Of a stretch of 64,000 bases of DNA, positions 49,412 through 62,235 are shown one piece after another; within the stretch, counting starts at the first letter, position 1, and each line of letters begins with the position of its first letter. Position numbers and translations under genes: made by a program. The stretch lies in assembly GCF_002994745.2 (NCBI RefSeq), contig NC_037092.1, positions 80,843,324-80,907,323 on the forward strand. Reading direction: 5' to 3'. The DNA comes from Rosa chinensis (lineage: Eukaryota; Streptophyta; Magnoliopsida; Rosales; Rosaceae). The notes under the pieces were generated by a model that made no database searches, had not been told where the DNA came from, and was given only the letters and a program-made list of their open reading frames with translations.

Positions 49412-50491
49412 GACTTCTAGTTTATTTATATGTTAGTTTTTCCACCCAACAAATTGAAAATTCCGCAATTGATGACCTAGCGTGCTTTGCTAGGGTTTGG
49501 TAGACAGCTCGTCCTTTCTACTATACTTGGCCATCGTCTGATGGCTGCATTGAAGTCAGTCCGACTGACTTTGCTTCTTGCCACCTCCTTCTTGGTCTTT
49601 GTTGGTGGAGAGGCTCTAGGGGTGGATTTTGTTCGATATGAAGGTGTGATAGGAGTCTCGGATTTTGTCTGGGATAGGGGGATTGCGGCTTTCGATTATG
49701 GGAGCCTGATTGATGTCGATCAATTTGGTTGGACTGCCTGGTGCTTGCTAGTTTCTAGGCTGTGCGGGTCAGAGATATGACAGCGGTGTCGACGGCATCA
49801 TGATCTCTTTCATCAAGGGCTCGGACCGATGGGATCGAGTACCCAATCTTTGGATGCTTCGATCTTCGGTGGCAACAGTTATTAAAGGTGGTATGGGATG
49901 AATTTGACAATGGTAGTGGAGGTTTGCCATTGCTGGAGTTGCAACTGATCCTGTCTTATTTTGGAATGGTTGGTAATGGCTACTTGATCGCTGGGTATCC
50001 TAGGTGCAGGGGTATTATGGGCATTTGGGGTGAACGCAGTGGATTTGGTGGCGACATTCATGGCTGGTGCGGCGGCAAGGAAGCTTCTTTCCCTGCTCAG
50101 GTCGAAGATTGGAGTAGCTGGGCCATTTGGGCCTTGTACTGGCAGGTGGGCCACAAATCTAGGATCACTGCTCTAGGGTTTCAAGTAGTCTGGATGAATT
50201 GGGGCTCTATGGCCCATGGTATGGTTTAAATTTTATTTGGGTAGCAAAAACCAGTGCCTTAATTGGTTCCATTTTATGTCTGCTTCGAGTTTTCTTGGTT
50301 TTTGTTAGAATAAAGGTGCATGGATTTTCTAAAAGGTGGGTGTACTGGGAACTTTTTGGATGTTTATTCTTCTATAATAGAGATTTCAAGAGGTTCTAAG
50401 GAACGATTATTTCTGTCGACCCCATAGGGGTGTTTCATTTTTGTACTGCTTGCTGAACTTAATGAAAGGGCTTACCTATTTCAATAAAAAA
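49412..50491 (+). mobile_element. PolyA retroposon (LINE-like family), copy A
   Basis: 1080 bp between perfect 16-bp direct repeats acttatccaaaattgt (49396-49411, 50492-50507), ending in an A run. Its last 200 bp ('gtcgaccccatagggg', 'aaaggtgggtgtact') match, in inverse orientation, the element at 60588-61530. Two modest frames (49487-49780 and 49888-50229) show no reverse transcriptase or endonuclease motif. It is a non-autonomous or 5'-truncated LINE-type element. Confidence 0.8.
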
Positions 50492-50507
50492 ACTTATCCA
50501 AAATTGT

Positions 50508-51235
50508 AATGTTACACAAAACCAATCACAAGATACGATTGCTCAACCATAATTATCTAACTTTATAGAATTTCTCAAATTTCAATTGTTGTACTTTATG
50601 CTCCTGCACCCAGTCAAACCATGTCCTGATATATTGTCTTTGGGTTATTATTCAAAAAAAAAAATTGTCTTTGGGCAAGGAATCTATTACTTCTTTAACA
50701 TCAAGTAACTGACAGCTGGCAATAATCTCTAGATCGATGCAAACCAAATCTTTGTTAGTGGAACCGATTAGAGCGACAATAGTTGAAGGCATGATTGCTT
50801 GTTTTCTTCCATGACGGCTTACAAAAGATCGAGAGACCTTAGTTTAGGCTTTATGGGTGAACATGTTCTTAATTCTTAATCAGAAAAGAACAATAGAAAA
50901 ATCTCTAATCCGTACTTACTATATACTTACTATCATTAAGAGAACATGTTATCCAAAACTAAAAAAATGTACCAAAATAACTCTGAAATATTAATAAACT
51001 TTAGTACTCATAAAATATGTAGGAATAATATAGTCAAATTACAAAAAAAAAAAACAGAAAATAAAAAAAGGGTATTTAAATCAAGGTCCAATTTGCTACA
51101 TCAATTTTCATTGTAGTCCGTCTACTTTTTTTTTTTAATTGCAATTCAATCACTTTTTTCATTGTCCATTTTGCCCCTCAAGGTAAATAAATGAAACAAA
51201 TCAAAATCTCATAATTGGGGATTTTGTTTTCAGTT
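50508..51235. other. Intergenic, no gene seen
   Basis: AT-rich sequence with several A runs. No open frame with recognisable content up to the copia element's target site. Confidence 0.6.
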
Positions 51236-52091
51236 TGAAAATACTAGATGGAACCAGTGTTGATAAAATACTTTTTCTCAAGAGTTTAATCAAAGAAAGT
51301 ATGATACATGACACGAAGATTTGCTAACGCAGTGTAAACCTCTCCACTGAGGAAACTTCACTGCGTGGCTTTTAACGTAGCCAACACGAAAAATCAATCC
51401 AATATTAAACACTAGAGTTTACAGAATACAAGTAGTGTTGTTCACAACAAACACCTTTTCTTAGCAACAAATGCTAACTTGTTTTACAACCATTCTAACT
51501 CTAGATTCAACATTCCAGGCAATCAATCTTCAGCCTTCCTTTCACTCAATTGAATCACTGATCTTGAGAGTGAATGTAAAAGATTATGCAAAGTAATACA
51601 TGAAACAATTAAAGAGGGTTTTTCGAAAACGATTTGAACAAAACAAGAAGTTCAAAGAGAAACCAGTTTCAGCCGTCAAAAACCCTACCCAAAACTTTAG
51701 TTTTGAAACCTTTTTATAAGGGAGAAAAACTCCCCCTCAATCAAATCTTTTCTTGATAATTGATTAAGATAAATATAGAAAGATTTAAAACAGTTTTTGA
51801 ATGTGCAATCGATACTTTCCTAACAAGGTCTCAAATTGATATGCATGTTAAAAACCATTTTAATGCATAAGGGATTATTGACTTAATACAACCGATATGC
51901 ATATCAATTTAGATTTATACCAACCAATATGGAATGAATACACATTAAACTCAAGATCAGTGACTCGATTTGACTTGATCTTGTCTTCAAGAACCGATCT
52001 TGTGATCTTTCTCTTTGCTTCCTTGAAGCTCCGGTTTCCTCGTCGTAGTGGGAAATCATATGTTGAATGGTAATAGGCCAATGTACTTACA
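51236..52091 (-). repeat. 3' LTR of copia element 2
   Basis: 856-bp repeat, matching 59321-60176 without any difference I could see. Flanked by CAGTT. Confidence 0.95.
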
Positions 52092-52375
52092 ATCTCCCCC
52101 TTTGGGCATTCCCATTCAACGCATGATTTTTCATCTTTTGTCCTGCAAGTTAGGTTTCACAGATAAACACTAATCACTAAACAAAGGGTGCTACTTGGAG
52201 TAAGGAATCAGTTTCCATCCTTTTCCGGATCCAAGTAGCCAAAATACGATTACTTAAGAATAATAATAGCAAGCATCCTAAGAGTATCTGTGCTTATGCA
52301 CTTACACACCAAAAAAAACTTTTGTCCATCAAAAATTAAAAATGCAGAAACAGAAATAAAGTAAGAAAAATCAAG

Positions 52376-52828
52376 TTACTTCTCCCCCTTTGAATGGGAG
52401 GGCACGTCAAATTCCTCACAAAGCTTGGTGACGGTGTCCAGAAATTCCTCTTCATCCATGGAATCCGAGCTTTCCTCTGGTGCGACAGGCTCCTGCATGG
52501 CATGGGATGGACCGGGAGCGTCAAACCCGGGAGGGTGGCGCTGCATGTTCCGGATCTCCTGTGTGAGAGTGGTCAGGGCATGACGAGTTCGAACCAGAAG
52601 AGAATGCATGTCGTCCATGTCCGTCGTGAGGCAAGCAATTCGCCAGTCAGCCACTAGAATCTGATCACGGAGACTTTCCAGAGAGACAGGAGGAGGAGGA
52701 CTCCGACTGCGTGTACGATGCATGCCGGGATGGAGAATCCCGGCTCTGGCAGCTGCCTGACGACCTTCTTCTGGAGGAGGCAGGCGGCGATGTCCTCCAA
52801 GGCGAGTTGTTTGCTGTGAGCGAACCAT
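52376..52828 (-). CDS. Extra ORF between pol and 3' LTR of copia element 2
   Basis: Sense-strand frame of 150 codons starting at the ATG at 52828 (MVRSQQTTRLGGHRRLPPPEEG), within a longer open stretch that reaches 52948. The N-terminus is Arg/Pro-rich, the centre (LRDQILVADWRIACLTTDMDD onward) looks helical and coiled-coil-like, and the C-terminus is acidic (PEESSDSMDEEEFLDTV). I recognise no domain. It sits where some plant copia lineages (SIRE type) carry an env-like frame, but it is short, with no membrane segment after this start. It could be an accessory protein or captured host sequence. Confidence 0.5.
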   Translation of the reverse strand: MVRSQQTTRLGGHRRLPPPEEGRQAAARAGILHPGMHRTRSRSPPPPVSLESLRDQILVADWRIACLTTDMDDMHSLLVRTRHALTTLTQEIRNMQRHPPGFDAPGPSHAMQEPVAPEESSDSMDEEEFLDTVTKLCEEFDVPSHSKGEK

Positions 52829-54069
52829 GGTGAGAGAGCAGTGGGTGAAAGAACCTGCACACAGAGACAACCAAGAGTAAAATCCGAGGGAGACAAGAGA
52901 GGCTATATGTAGTGAACAGTTAGGTTTTAGGAAGACCAAGGAACACACCGATTGGGAGAACGGCTCAAATGGGGAGAGAAGTTATGACAATTTATTTTCC
53001 CTAGATATATGCATGCAGATAACTTCTCCCCCTCAACTTAGGCATAATCATTATGGAAATTAATTGTAGGCAGATTACCATCAAGGAAGGAAACGAAGAG
53101 CCAAAATATATTCAGAGAATCTGCAAGTATATCAGAGGATCGTTTCCTTTGCAAGTATCAAGGCAATGAATGCATAGGTCATATCGAGGAGAGAAAATAT
53201 AGCGAAGTTTAATCACAGAGAGCACAGATCACTTAGTGGAAGGCACATAGTTCAGAGTACGAAGCATGATGTATTCTCTCAACAATAAGAATTGGTACTC
53301 ATAGTTAGACCTTAAGGAGTAAACTTGTGATAGAAGTGAATATAACCATGATGTGGGGCTTAGAAAAGATTTTAGTGTCATAGAGAAGGAGTGAAGTAAG
53401 AGAACTAAAGTAAAGCTCATGAAATCTCCTAAGAAGGAGCAGGAATCATTGTTCCCAAGCACATGTTTTAGTGGAGTCAAAGATCTCCTTTATTTAGTGA
53501 CAAATATTACTCATGTAACAAGACTCTTCTCAGCAACTCCCAGAACAGATGTTCTTAGGGTACTAAGCATAACAAGGATGCTCCATGGAGAGAGTCTCGA
53601 GTAGTTGTCTGCATGATTTTATGTTATGTGCAAAGATCACTCACCAGCTCGTTTCTTGCAAACCTTAGAAAGTTCACCACAACTAAGGCCTGATTACTTT
53701 GAGAGATGGGATACAATTTTCCGTTCTCGTTTCTTACAAATCCTAGAAAGTTCACCACAACTAGGACCTGATTACTTTGAGAAGAGGGAATTAGTTATGT
53801 GAGCAAAAGAAGCAGTTCGTCTACTTCACTGAATCTCATTTGACAGAAAACAAAAGGAAACATGCCACCACATAGGCTATAGGTGAAGATGCATAGTAGG
53901 GTTACTTGATTCAGTGACTAAACATGAGTACACAATTTCATTTGTCCAGAATAAGGCATGATAACATAAGATACATGACTGAAAATATGTACATTTCACT
54001 AGTGACTGTGATCAAGGGATACTAGGATCACAATTTTCTCAATCAATAGTGGACAGTCATCATTTTGCC

Positions 54070-57000
54070 TTAATGCTTAGAACATATCCCTAGGGCATTC
54101 CTCAACATTTCAAACCTAGCAGTGTCAAGAGGCTTAGTGAACAGATCAGCAAGTTGATTTTCAGTGGGCACAAAGCTTAACTCAAGTATGTTTTGTTCAA
54201 CCAAATCCCTAATAAAGTGATATCGGAGATCAATGTGCTTTGTTCGAGAGTGTTGAACAGGATTCTTAGTGATGTTAATAGCACTAGTGTTGTCACAGAA
54301 AATAGACAACTTACCTTGAGATATGCCATAATCATGAAGCATTTGCTTCATCCAAAGTATTTGTGTGCAGCAACTTCCAGCGGCAACATATTCAGCTTCT
54401 GCAGTAGACAAGGATATGCAGTTTTGTTTCTTACTATGCCAGGCAACCAGATTGTTGCCAATGAAAAAACATCCCCCTGAAGTGCTTTTCCGATCCTTTA
54501 AATTTCCTCCCCAGTCAGCATCAGAGTATCCTGCAATTTCTACATTAGTGTCGAAGGTATAGAAAAGGCCACAATTAACTGTACCTGCCACATAGCGGAT
54601 TATTCTTTTGACAGCGTCCAGGTGAGATTCTTTGGGGTTTGCTTGAAATCGAGCACACACACCCACACTGTAAGAGATGTCAGGTCTGCTGGCAGTGAGA
54701 TAGAGCAAACTCCCGATCATACTTCGATAGAGAGTCGGATCAACTGATTTTCCTTCATGATCTTCGCTTAACTTAGTAGTTGTACTCATGGGATTGGTCA
54801 CTGTCTTCTTGGAAGCAAGACCGAATTTCTTGATCAGGTTCTCAGCGTATTTTGATTGAGAGAGAAACAAACCTGTGTCTATCTGCTTTACTTGCAGTCC
54901 AAGAAAATACGTTAGTTCACCACACATGCTCATTTCAAATTCACTTTCCATGACAGATTGAAATTCTTTGACAAGGTATTTAGAAGTGGAACCAAATACA
55001 ATATCATCAACATACACTTGGGCAATGACAATGTCATTTTTGGTTCGTTTCACAAACAATGTTTTATCTATGGATCCTCTAGCATACCCTTTTCCCACAA
55101 GATGAGTGGATAGTCTCTCATACCAGGCTCGAGGAGCCTGCTTTAGCCCATACAGGGCTTTCTTGAGCCGGTAGACATGATCTAGGTTGTGTGGATCTTG
55201 GAAACCTGGAGGCTGCTCTACATAAACTTCCTCCTGAAGAAATCCATTCAGAAAGGCAGTTTTGACATCCATTTGAAACAATTTGAACCGGAGATGACAA
55301 GCAATGGATAGAAGTAATCTAACAGATTCCAACCTAGCTACAGGAGCAAAAGTCTCGTCAAAGTCAAGTCCTTCGACCTGTGAATATCCCTGAGCAACTA
55401 GTCTGGCTTTATTCCTAATCACGTTTCCTTTTTCATCGCTTTTATTTCTGAAAATCCACTTAGTTCCTATAACATTGCACTTACTAGGCCTTGGTACTAA
55501 GTACCATACATCATTCCTAGTAAACTGATTCAGTTCATCTTGCATGGCGCTAATCCAGTTATCATCCAACAAGGCTGCCTTAATATTTTTTGGTTCAATA
55601 ATGGACACAAAACCAAAATGAGATATAATGTTCATGCTTACCAAATTTTCGGTAATGAAACACAGTAATACATTTTCTTCACTTACCTCAGAGGGACTTA
55701 CCTGAACTGCAGCCTTTCTCCTTGTCATCGGACCATCTGTTAGATTGCCGATGATATCTTGAGTGGAGTGATCTTTTTGAACTTGCTTGAACCCTCTTCT
55801 TTGGGTGGGAGCTGGTTCAAAAATGTTGTCATGGATTTCCTCTTCCTCTTCCTCAGATGATGTTTCAGTATTCTGTGAAGGTGTGACCGAGAAGGGTGAG
55901 GTATCTGCAAATGTTACTTCCTGTTTCACACATTGATCATCAATAGAAACATTAATGGATTCCATAACAACACGAGTTCTTTTATTGTAAACCCTATATG
56001 CTCTGCTGTTCAGAGAATACCCCAAGAACACACCATCATCACTTCTAGCATCAAACTTACCAAGGTGTTCTCTATCTCGTAGAATGTAACAAGGACTGCC
56101 AAAAACATGAAAGTGTTTAACATTTGGCTTCTTACCTTTCCACAGCTCGTAAGCAGTTTGATCATTTCCTGGTCTAAGGAATACTCTATTTATTGTGTAG
56201 CAAGCAGTGCTGATCGCCTCAGCCCAAAAGTTTTTGCTTAAACCTGCAGCGTGTAGTAATACTCGAGCCATGTCTAGCAGTACCCTATTTTTCCTTTCCA
56301 CTATCCCATTTTGTTGAGGGGTTATTGGAGCTGAGAACTCATGTGACACACCAAGCTCATGACAGTAGTTAGAAAAAGAGGCATTTTTAAATTCAGTTCC
56401 ATTATCTGATCTTATTCTCACTAAACAGTTATTAGATGATTGTTTCTCAATGATTAATTTTTGACTCAAGTTCTTAAAGGACTCAAACGTTTCAGTTTTG
56501 TCTTTCAAGAAGTTTACCCAGGTGTATCTTGAGAAATCATCTACAACTACTAGTATGTAGCTCTTACCTCCAAGACTTTCAGATTGAGCTGGTCCCATGA
56601 GATCCATGTGTAATAGTTCCAATACTTGTGAGGTTGTCGCAGAATTTACCATTCTGTGAGGTGCCTTAGTTTGCTTTCCAACCTTGCAGTCTCCACACAT
56701 CTTGTCAGTTTTACCTTTTAAATTTGGCAAGCCTCGGACACATTGTTTGGAAGATAATTTCAGCAAGTCCTGATAGTTGATATGTCCCATCTTTCTGTGC
56801 CAAAGTTCAAAGGTTTCCTCTGTGGATTTAACAGACAAACAAGACTGCAAACTAGAAGATTCATTTGCTTGAATATGATAACAGTTATCAACAGATCTCA
56901 TACCTCCCATGATACCTTCACCTTTCTGATTTAGGACCAAACATCTCTGTTTGTTAAACCACACATCTTCATAGTCATCAGCCAAATGGCTGACGCTAAT

Positions 57001-58572
57001 CAGATTTGCAGTTAATCCTTCAACAAATAACACATTTTTAAGGTTAGGTATACCTGGAGTGTTTACTGTACCCCGAGCTAGAATGTTAGCTTTCCTCCCA
57101 TCTCCAAACGTGACTGATCCAGAGGTATTTTCATCCTCAAATGAAGTAAACCAGGTTTTGTCTCCAGTCATGTGTCTAGAACAACCACTGTCAACATACC
57201 AAAAATCTCGTCGTTTGTCAGCAAATGCAGTTAAAGCTACCAAACAAGTTGCCTCAATGTGAGAGCGTTGATGAATTTTGCTAGCACAAACAAAAAGACA
57301 TGTATCATCAGTTTCACCAACAGGGGACCAATGATTTTTGCTTTTAATTTTTCTGGTCCAGACATCTTTTCTTCTTTCAGTTTGAGGATTCTTTTGAGAA
57401 ACAATTTCAGTTAATTTGTTAATGAGTTCCTTTTGTTCTTTAAGCTCAACCTGTAAGGTTTCAACAGTACATTTTTCTTGAGAAAATTGTAAGTTTAAAA
57501 ACCGTTCATTACATCTAGGTCTGATATGGCCAATCTTACCACAGTGATGACAAGTAGGAACAAAGGTTCTAGGGTTTGCGTACCTGTGTTGACCAGTGGG
57601 GGATTCTTGGTCAAGTTTTACCTGATGATGTTGGTTTGAATTACCTTCCCTTACACTTTTGACATGATCATCAAGGGAGACATCTATCTGCTCTACAGAT
57701 GGTTTTGAGGCACGTACGAATTTGGTGCTTTTGGAATCTTCTCCAGTGTATCCTAGCCCACATGTATCATGAGGAGCTTTTCCTGATCCAAGTAACTTGG
57801 ACATGGAAGTGGAGCTGATATCAAACTTCATGAATCTTTCTTGAGTTAATTTTAACTCATGTTGTAGAGACTCATTTTTCGCTAACAGTTCCAAGTTCAG
57901 GGCTCTTTGTCCTTTAACATCCAGTTCTAGAAGTTTGATCTTGTTGAGATACTCATTCTTTTCAGTCTTCCACGTCAGTATCTTTTGGTCACCTTGTAGA
58001 TCTGCCGATTCACTCACGAGTTTGCTTTTCTCCAGTTTCCATGCAGATTGTGAGGATTCGAATAGTTTCTCCACCTTTTCTTTTTCAGTCCTCAGGAAAT
58101 CTACTTCTTTTTCCAAGCTCAAGTTTCTAATCAGAGTGGCCTTTGAAGCTTTGTAGAGTTGTTTGCAGCGAACATTTGTTTCATCATCATCAGAGAAATA
58201 CTCATCACTTTCAGAATCAGGCAACAATGATGAGACAAGAGCCACATTTTCAATTTCTTGAGATTCATCATCACTCCAAGTTGAAAGGAGTGACTTGTTG
58301 TTGCTGTTTCCAAGCTTCCTATTTCCACAGTCAGTAGAAATGTGACCGAAACCACCACATTCATAGCATTTTGGTTTCCCTGAGTGATTTCCTTTGAAGT
58401 TTCCTCTTCCATTCTTACTATTGTAGTCACTGTTGTTACCACTGCCAATATAGTTATTCCTTCTGGGAGCATTCGTGTTTTTAGAGGAGTTCTTGCTTTT
58501 GAGAAATTTTTTGAATTCCTTCGTCAGTAGAGCAAGATCTAGTGATCCTTCTTCCTCTTCAATTTCTTTCAC
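54070..58572 (-). CDS. Copia pol polyprotein (with gag C-terminus)
   Basis: One frame of 1500 codons. In order: acidic linker; a CCHC knuckle ([14 protein letters not shown]); a long coiled-coil stretch; a second CCHC knuckle ([14 protein letters not shown]); aspartic protease ([10 protein letters not shown]); GAG-pre-integrase ([11 protein letters not shown]); integrase core ([32 protein letters not shown]); reverse transcriptase ([13 protein letters not shown], catalytic YVDDIVFGS); and RNase H ([38 protein letters not shown]). All catalytic motifs look intact. Together they make and insert the cDNA copy of the element inside virus-like particles. The frame is shifted relative to the gag frame upstream. 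Confidence 0.93.
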   Translation of the reverse strand: MKEIEEEEGSLDLALLTKEFKKFLKSKNSSKNTNAPRRNNYIGSGNNSDYNSKNGRGNFKGNHSGKPKCYECGGFGHISTDCGNRKLGNSNNKSLLSTWSDDESQEIENVALVSSLLPDSESDEYFSDDDETNVRCKQLYKASKATLIRNLSLEKEVDFLRTEKEKVEKLFESSQSAWKLEKSKLVSESADLQGDQKILTWKTEKNEYLNKIKLLELDVKGQRALNLELLAKNESLQHELKLTQERFMKFDISSTSMSKLLGSGKAPHDTCGLGYTGEDSKSTKFVRASKPSVEQIDVSLDDHVKSVREGNSNQHHQVKLDQESPTGQHRYANPRTFVPTCHHCGKIGHIRPRCNERFLNLQFSQEKCTVETLQVELKEQKELINKLTEIVSQKNPQTERRKDVWTRKIKSKNHWSPVGETDDTCLFVCASKIHQRSHIEATCLVALTAFADKRRDFWYVDSGCSRHMTGDKTWFTSFEDENTSGSVTFGDGRKANILARGTVNTPGIPNLKNVLFVEGLTANLISVSHLADDYEDVWFNKQRCLVLNQKGEGIMGGMRSVDNCYHIQANESSSLQSCLSVKSTEETFELWHRKMGHINYQDLLKLSSKQCVRGLPNLKGKTDKMCGDCKVGKQTKAPHRMVNSATTSQVLELLHMDLMGPAQSESLGGKSYILVVVDDFSRYTWVNFLKDKTETFESFKNLSQKLIIEKQSSNNCLVRIRSDNGTEFKNASFSNYCHELGVSHEFSAPITPQQNGIVERKNRVLLDMARVLLHAAGLSKNFWAEAISTACYTINRVFLRPGNDQTAYELWKGKKPNVKHFHVFGSPCYILRDREHLGKFDARSDDGVFLGYSLNSRAYRVYNKRTRVVMESINVSIDDQCVKQEVTFADTSPFSVTPSQNTETSSEEEEEEIHDNIFEPAPTQRRGFKQVQKDHSTQDIIGNLTDGPMTRRKAAVQVSPSEVSEENVLLCFITENLVSMNIISHFGFVSIIEPKNIKAALLDDNWISAMQDELNQFTRNDVWYLVPRPSKCNVIGTKWIFRNKSDEKGNVIRNKARLVAQGYSQVEGLDFDETFAPVARLESVRLLLSIACHLRFKLFQMDVKTAFLNGFLQEEVYVEQPPGFQDPHNLDHVYRLKKALYGLKQAPRAWYERLSTHLVGKGYARGSIDKTLFVKRTKNDIVIAQVYVDDIVFGSTSKYLVKEFQSVMESEFEMSMCGELTYFLGLQVKQIDTGLFLSQSKYAENLIKKFGLASKKTVTNPMSTTTKLSEDHEGKSVDPTLYRSMIGSLLYLTASRPDISYSVGVCARFQANPKESHLDAVKRIIRYVAGTVNCGLFYTFDTNVEIAGYSDADWGGNLKDRKSTSGGCFFIGNNLVAWHSKKQNCISLSTAEAEYVAAGSCCTQILWMKQMLHDYGISQGKLSIFCDNTSAINITKNPVQHSRTKHIDLRYHFIRDLVEQNILELSFVPTENQLADLFTKPLDTARFEMLRNALGICSKH

Positions 58573-58583
58573 TGCTTTGAAGG

Positions 58584-59273
58584 CTACGCCCTTGTTTTCT
58601 TCTCAGGTTTTAACCTCATCTCATAGGTTTTCAAATTTCCGATGAGCTCATCAAGTGGATAATCATCTATATCAAAAGAGTCCTCTATGCTCGTAACCTT
58701 TGAGTGAAATTTTTCCGGCAGAGCCCTGAGTATCTTTTTGACTATTTTATCTTCATCAAAAGGTGCTCCTAGACTGCGACACTGACCGGAGATTTTAAGA
58801 ATTCTACCATGGAAGTCATCCACGGTTTCATCATCTGCCATAGTCATGGTTTCGAATTCAAAAATCAGTGCTTGCAGTTTCTGTGCACGTACCTTTTTAT
58901 TTCCTTCGTATGTAATCTGTAGGAGATCCCATGCCTGCTTGGCAGTCTCACAATGACTTATCCTCAGTTTTTCCCGCTCCGATAGGGCTGTGAAGATGCT
59001 GTTCTTCGCTTTGAAATCTGCTTGCAAGTTACGAACTTCTTCCTCAGTCCAGTCCTTCCTTGGTTTGGGAGTGGTAGTGGAAGCGCCTTCTTCTTTTGCT
59101 TTTGTCATAGGTACACTCCAGCCATTTTCTACGATGTTCCACACGTGTTCATCTTGAGCATAGAGGTATGATTTCATGTAAATCTTCCATTGAGTGTATT
59201 TTTCACATCCACCTTCGAACCAGGGAGGACTATTTATAGATCCCCCAGTAGCCCTATCACGTGAATGTTCCAT
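58584..59273 (-). CDS. Copia gag (capsid domain), separate frame
   Basis: Frame of 229 codons starting [19 protein letters not shown] just after the primer-binding site. It contains the DUF4219/UBN2 capsid region (NYTQW-like '[11 protein letters not shown]', '[14 protein letters not shown]', '[13 protein letters not shown]', '[19 protein letters not shown]'). It ends a few codons after the capsid domain because of a one-base frame difference at an A run (58595-58598 on the plus strand reads tttt); the rest of gag continues in the pol frame. In most copia elements gag and pol are one frame, so this is probably a disabling indel or a sequence error. Confidence 0.85.
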   Translation of the reverse strand: MEHSRDRATGGSINSPPWFEGGCEKYTQWKIYMKSYLYAQDEHVWNIVENGWSVPMTKAKEEGASTTTPKPRKDWTEEEVRNLQADFKAKNSIFTALSEREKLRISHCETAKQAWDLLQITYEGNKKVRAQKLQALIFEFETMTMADDETVDDFHGRILKISGQCRSLGAPFDEDKIVKKILRALPEKFHSKVTSIEDSFDIDDYPLDELIGNLKTYEMRLKPEKKTRA

Positions 59274-59320
59274 CTTTCCTGGGATCTCTAGAAGGTTCTA
59301 GAACCCGCTCTGATGCCAAT

Positions 59321-60176
59321 TGAAAATACTAGATGGAACCAGTGTTGATAAAATACTTTTTCTCAAGAGTTTAATCAAAGAAAGTATGATACATGACACG
59401 AAGATTTGCTAACGCAGTGTAAACCTCTCCACTGAGGAAACTTCACTGCGTGGCTTTTAACGTAGCCAACACGAAAAATCAATCCAATATTAAACACTAG
59501 AGTTTACAGAATACAAGTAGTGTTGTTCACAACAAACACCTTTTCTTAGCAACAAATGCTAACTTGTTTTACAACCATTCTAACTCTAGATTCAACATTC
59601 CAGGCAATCAATCTTCAGCCTTCCTTTCACTCAATTGAATCACTGATCTTGAGAGTGAATGTAAAAGATTATGCAAAGTAATACATGAAACAATTAAAGA
59701 GGGTTTTTCGAAAACGATTTGAACAAAACAAGAAGTTCAAAGAGAAACCAGTTTCAGCCGTCAAAAACCCTACCCAAAACTTTAGTTTTGAAACCTTTTT
59801 ATAAGGGAGAAAAACTCCCCCTCAATCAAATCTTTTCTTGATAATTGATTAAGATAAATATAGAAAGATTTAAAACAGTTTTTGAATGTGCAATCGATAC
59901 TTTCCTAACAAGGTCTCAAATTGATATGCATGTTAAAAACCATTTTAATGCATAAGGGATTATTGACTTAATACAACCGATATGCATATCAATTTAGATT
60001 TATACCAACCAATATGGAATGAATACACATTAAACTCAAGATCAGTGACTCGATTTGACTTGATCTTGTCTTCAAGAACCGATCTTGTGATCTTTCTCTT
60101 TGCTTCCTTGAAGCTCCGGTTTCCTCGTCGTAGTGGGAAATCATATGTTGAATGGTAATAGGCCAATGTACTTACA
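59321..60176 (-). repeat. 5' LTR of copia element 2
   Basis: 856-bp repeat carrying the promoter, followed on the minus strand by the primer-binding region at about 59306-59320. Confidence 0.95.
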
Positions 60177-60181
60177 CAGTT

Positions 60182-60587
60182 TAAATATTTAATTTTTTTT
60201 TTGATCGGGTAAATATTTAAATTTTGAATATCAAGTTCTTCAAATCTACTCAAGGAAAATTATAATAAACAATATGCATTTAAATTCATGTAAACATGTC
60301 ATGTATACCTACATGAAAGGTCAATAAATTCTCAAACAATGTAATGTATCTATATCATAGAGTCAAAAAAGAAAAAATAAGACAAACTAAGTATCGTCGT
60401 TGACACAACAATTCTTAGAGATATAGTAATAGACCAGTCCATAGTCGAGTTTTAATAGGTAGGGAAAAAGAAACCAACACTACCCTACCATTTTTTATGA
60501 TATGCAAATGGATATCCATTTCTAAAATATTATTTTTGTAATAGCTATATATATCTATGCACAAGGTAATGAAAAAAAGCAGGTAGT
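60182..60587. other. Intergenic, no gene seen
   Basis: AT-rich sequence between the copia element and the next retroposon. No recognisable feature. Confidence 0.6.
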
Positions 60588-61530
60588 TTTTTTTTTTTTT
60601 AAATCGAAAGATGTCAACCTGATTTTATAATTCAGTAAGCAGTACCAAATGACACACCTCTATGGGGTCGACAGCAAAGAGCCGTCATTTAGGACTTACA
60701 AATATCCTATTCTAGACAAATATAACTCCGCAATCCAAAGTACACCCACCTTTTACAAAGTCCATACACCATTATTCTAACAAAAACTAGATACTCAGAA
60801 GCTAATTAAATAATTATTTTCAACCGAGCACTAGTGTTTGCGACCCAAAAACAACATTAAACAATATTTGTGGTAGAGGATGACAAACCATCCTCCACAC
60901 CCCTAGCTAAAGAAGCCTATAACCCAAAGTTCAGGTTCCAAGCCACCCAATTTGGGGCCCAATCACCCCAACCAACGAGAACCCTAGCAAGCATCACGTC
61001 CTTAGCCCTTGCAGAGCCGCCGCCACCAACCTTGCATCCGTCGCCGATGCCAGCCAAATTTCTGTCAAGACAACTAGCAGCAGTAAGTCCTGACCATAGC
61101 AGCACCGCCACCCCTCAAAACCTGTTGCAGAGCTCGCCTATCCAAGTCCCAGCCTTCAATGAAAAAACCACCAGCACCCGCCTTGATAGCCGATCTTGAT
61201 TTCAACCCGCCACCATCAGTACTGAGCCTACCACCGCCTCCACCACAGAACGGCAAAGCAAGAGCAGTGCCTCCATCAACACCGCCAGAAGATCCACCAT
61301 TAGAATCAGTTTTCACCACCAGAAAACCAAAAGCAAAGGAAAAAGAGCCACGGGGCAAACGAGCACCGTCGCTCAAAGGACGACCAAAGAAGAGGGCAAG
61401 CCCAGCCTGTCTGATCATAGGGATAACGCCGCCGCTAGGGTTGGTTAGCAGCGAGTGAGATACCTCTCGTGAGAGAGGCAAAGAGAAAAGCAGCATACCT
61501 CAGTATACAAAACTTCCTCTCATAATAAAA
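60588..61530 (-). mobile_element. PolyA retroposon (LINE-like family), copy B
   Basis: Minus-strand element of about 940 bp whose polyA tail is the T run at 60589-60601. It is flanked by near-identical repeats aaaagcaggtagttt / aaaagcaaggtagttt. The 3' tail region (cgaccccatagaggtgt, aaaggtgggtgtact) matches the end of the 49412-50491 element. Its 5' half is G+C-rich with an open frame (61496-61074, Gly/Ser-rich, 140 codons) that has no recognisable domain and differs from copy A's 5' half. Confidence 0.7.
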
Positions 61531-62235
61531 GCAAGGTAGTTTAAACATGGTTCCAAATAAAAAGGTAGGAAAAAAAAATGAATCATTGCAACTTGTTAAG
61601 ATGGATCAATTTAGAGTATTACCACTTTAGATGGATCAAGACCTTCTTATGAAATACCCATCTGATATATCTATTTGATTGTATAATGAAGTTGAACAAC
61701 ATGACAATCCTATATTGAAGTGTAAAAACAAGAAGAAAGTGATGAGAATAAAGGAGATCGAAGAAAAGAGACATGATATAGGGTATAGAAAAAAGATGGT
61801 AATGTATGATCATTTTATTTAAGTTATAATATTTTTTAATAAATATGCATCAATTAAGGGTTTTGTTGTGCTGATGAGATATTATAATTGGTATGATTTT
61901 TATGAATACCAAATTAATGTAAAATAACATTAACTCTCAATTAATTGACTCATAAATTATTGATTGTTTTGATTAATATTGTTATAGGTAAATTTGGTAT
62001 GTGGAAAAGTAAAAGTTGACTCATCATGCTAATATGGATGAGTACGTAAGCTGATGTGGATGCCTAGTCACTGGACCGCAATTAGCAAAAAATTTCGTCC
62101 ATAGAAAAAATTCGTGAAACAGGCAAGTACATGGGAAAAATACCCATTGAATCCATTTTCTCTACAGATAACTACCCACTATCTGCAAATTACTTTCTAT
62201 TTTTTATTTTTTTCTTAGGACTAATTTCAATTTAC
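61531..62235. other. Intergenic, no gene seen
   Basis: AT-rich, without recognisable genes or elements. Confidence 0.5.

Larger units (their letters stand above)
51236..60176 (-). mobile_element. Nearly complete Ty1/copia retrotransposon
   Basis: 8941-bp element on the minus strand with two 856-bp LTRs (51236-52091 and 59321-60176, TGTAAG...TTTTCA on the minus strand) that I read as identical, and a 5-bp target-site duplication CAGTT (51231-51235, 60177-60181). The primer-binding region after the 5' LTR reads TGGCATCAGAGCGGG, a variant of the tRNA-Met site. The polypurine tract AAAGGGGGAGAT precedes the 3' LTR. Gag, pol and a third frame are in order. LTR identity implies very recent insertion. 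A gag-pol frame break near 58595 probably blocks normal expression. Confidence 0.96.

Noticed and set aside
49487..50229. Two open frames inside the retroposon at 49412-50491 as host genes
   Set aside because: They lie wholly between target-site duplications, show no recognised domain and are split by a stop. Better explained as retroposon sequence.
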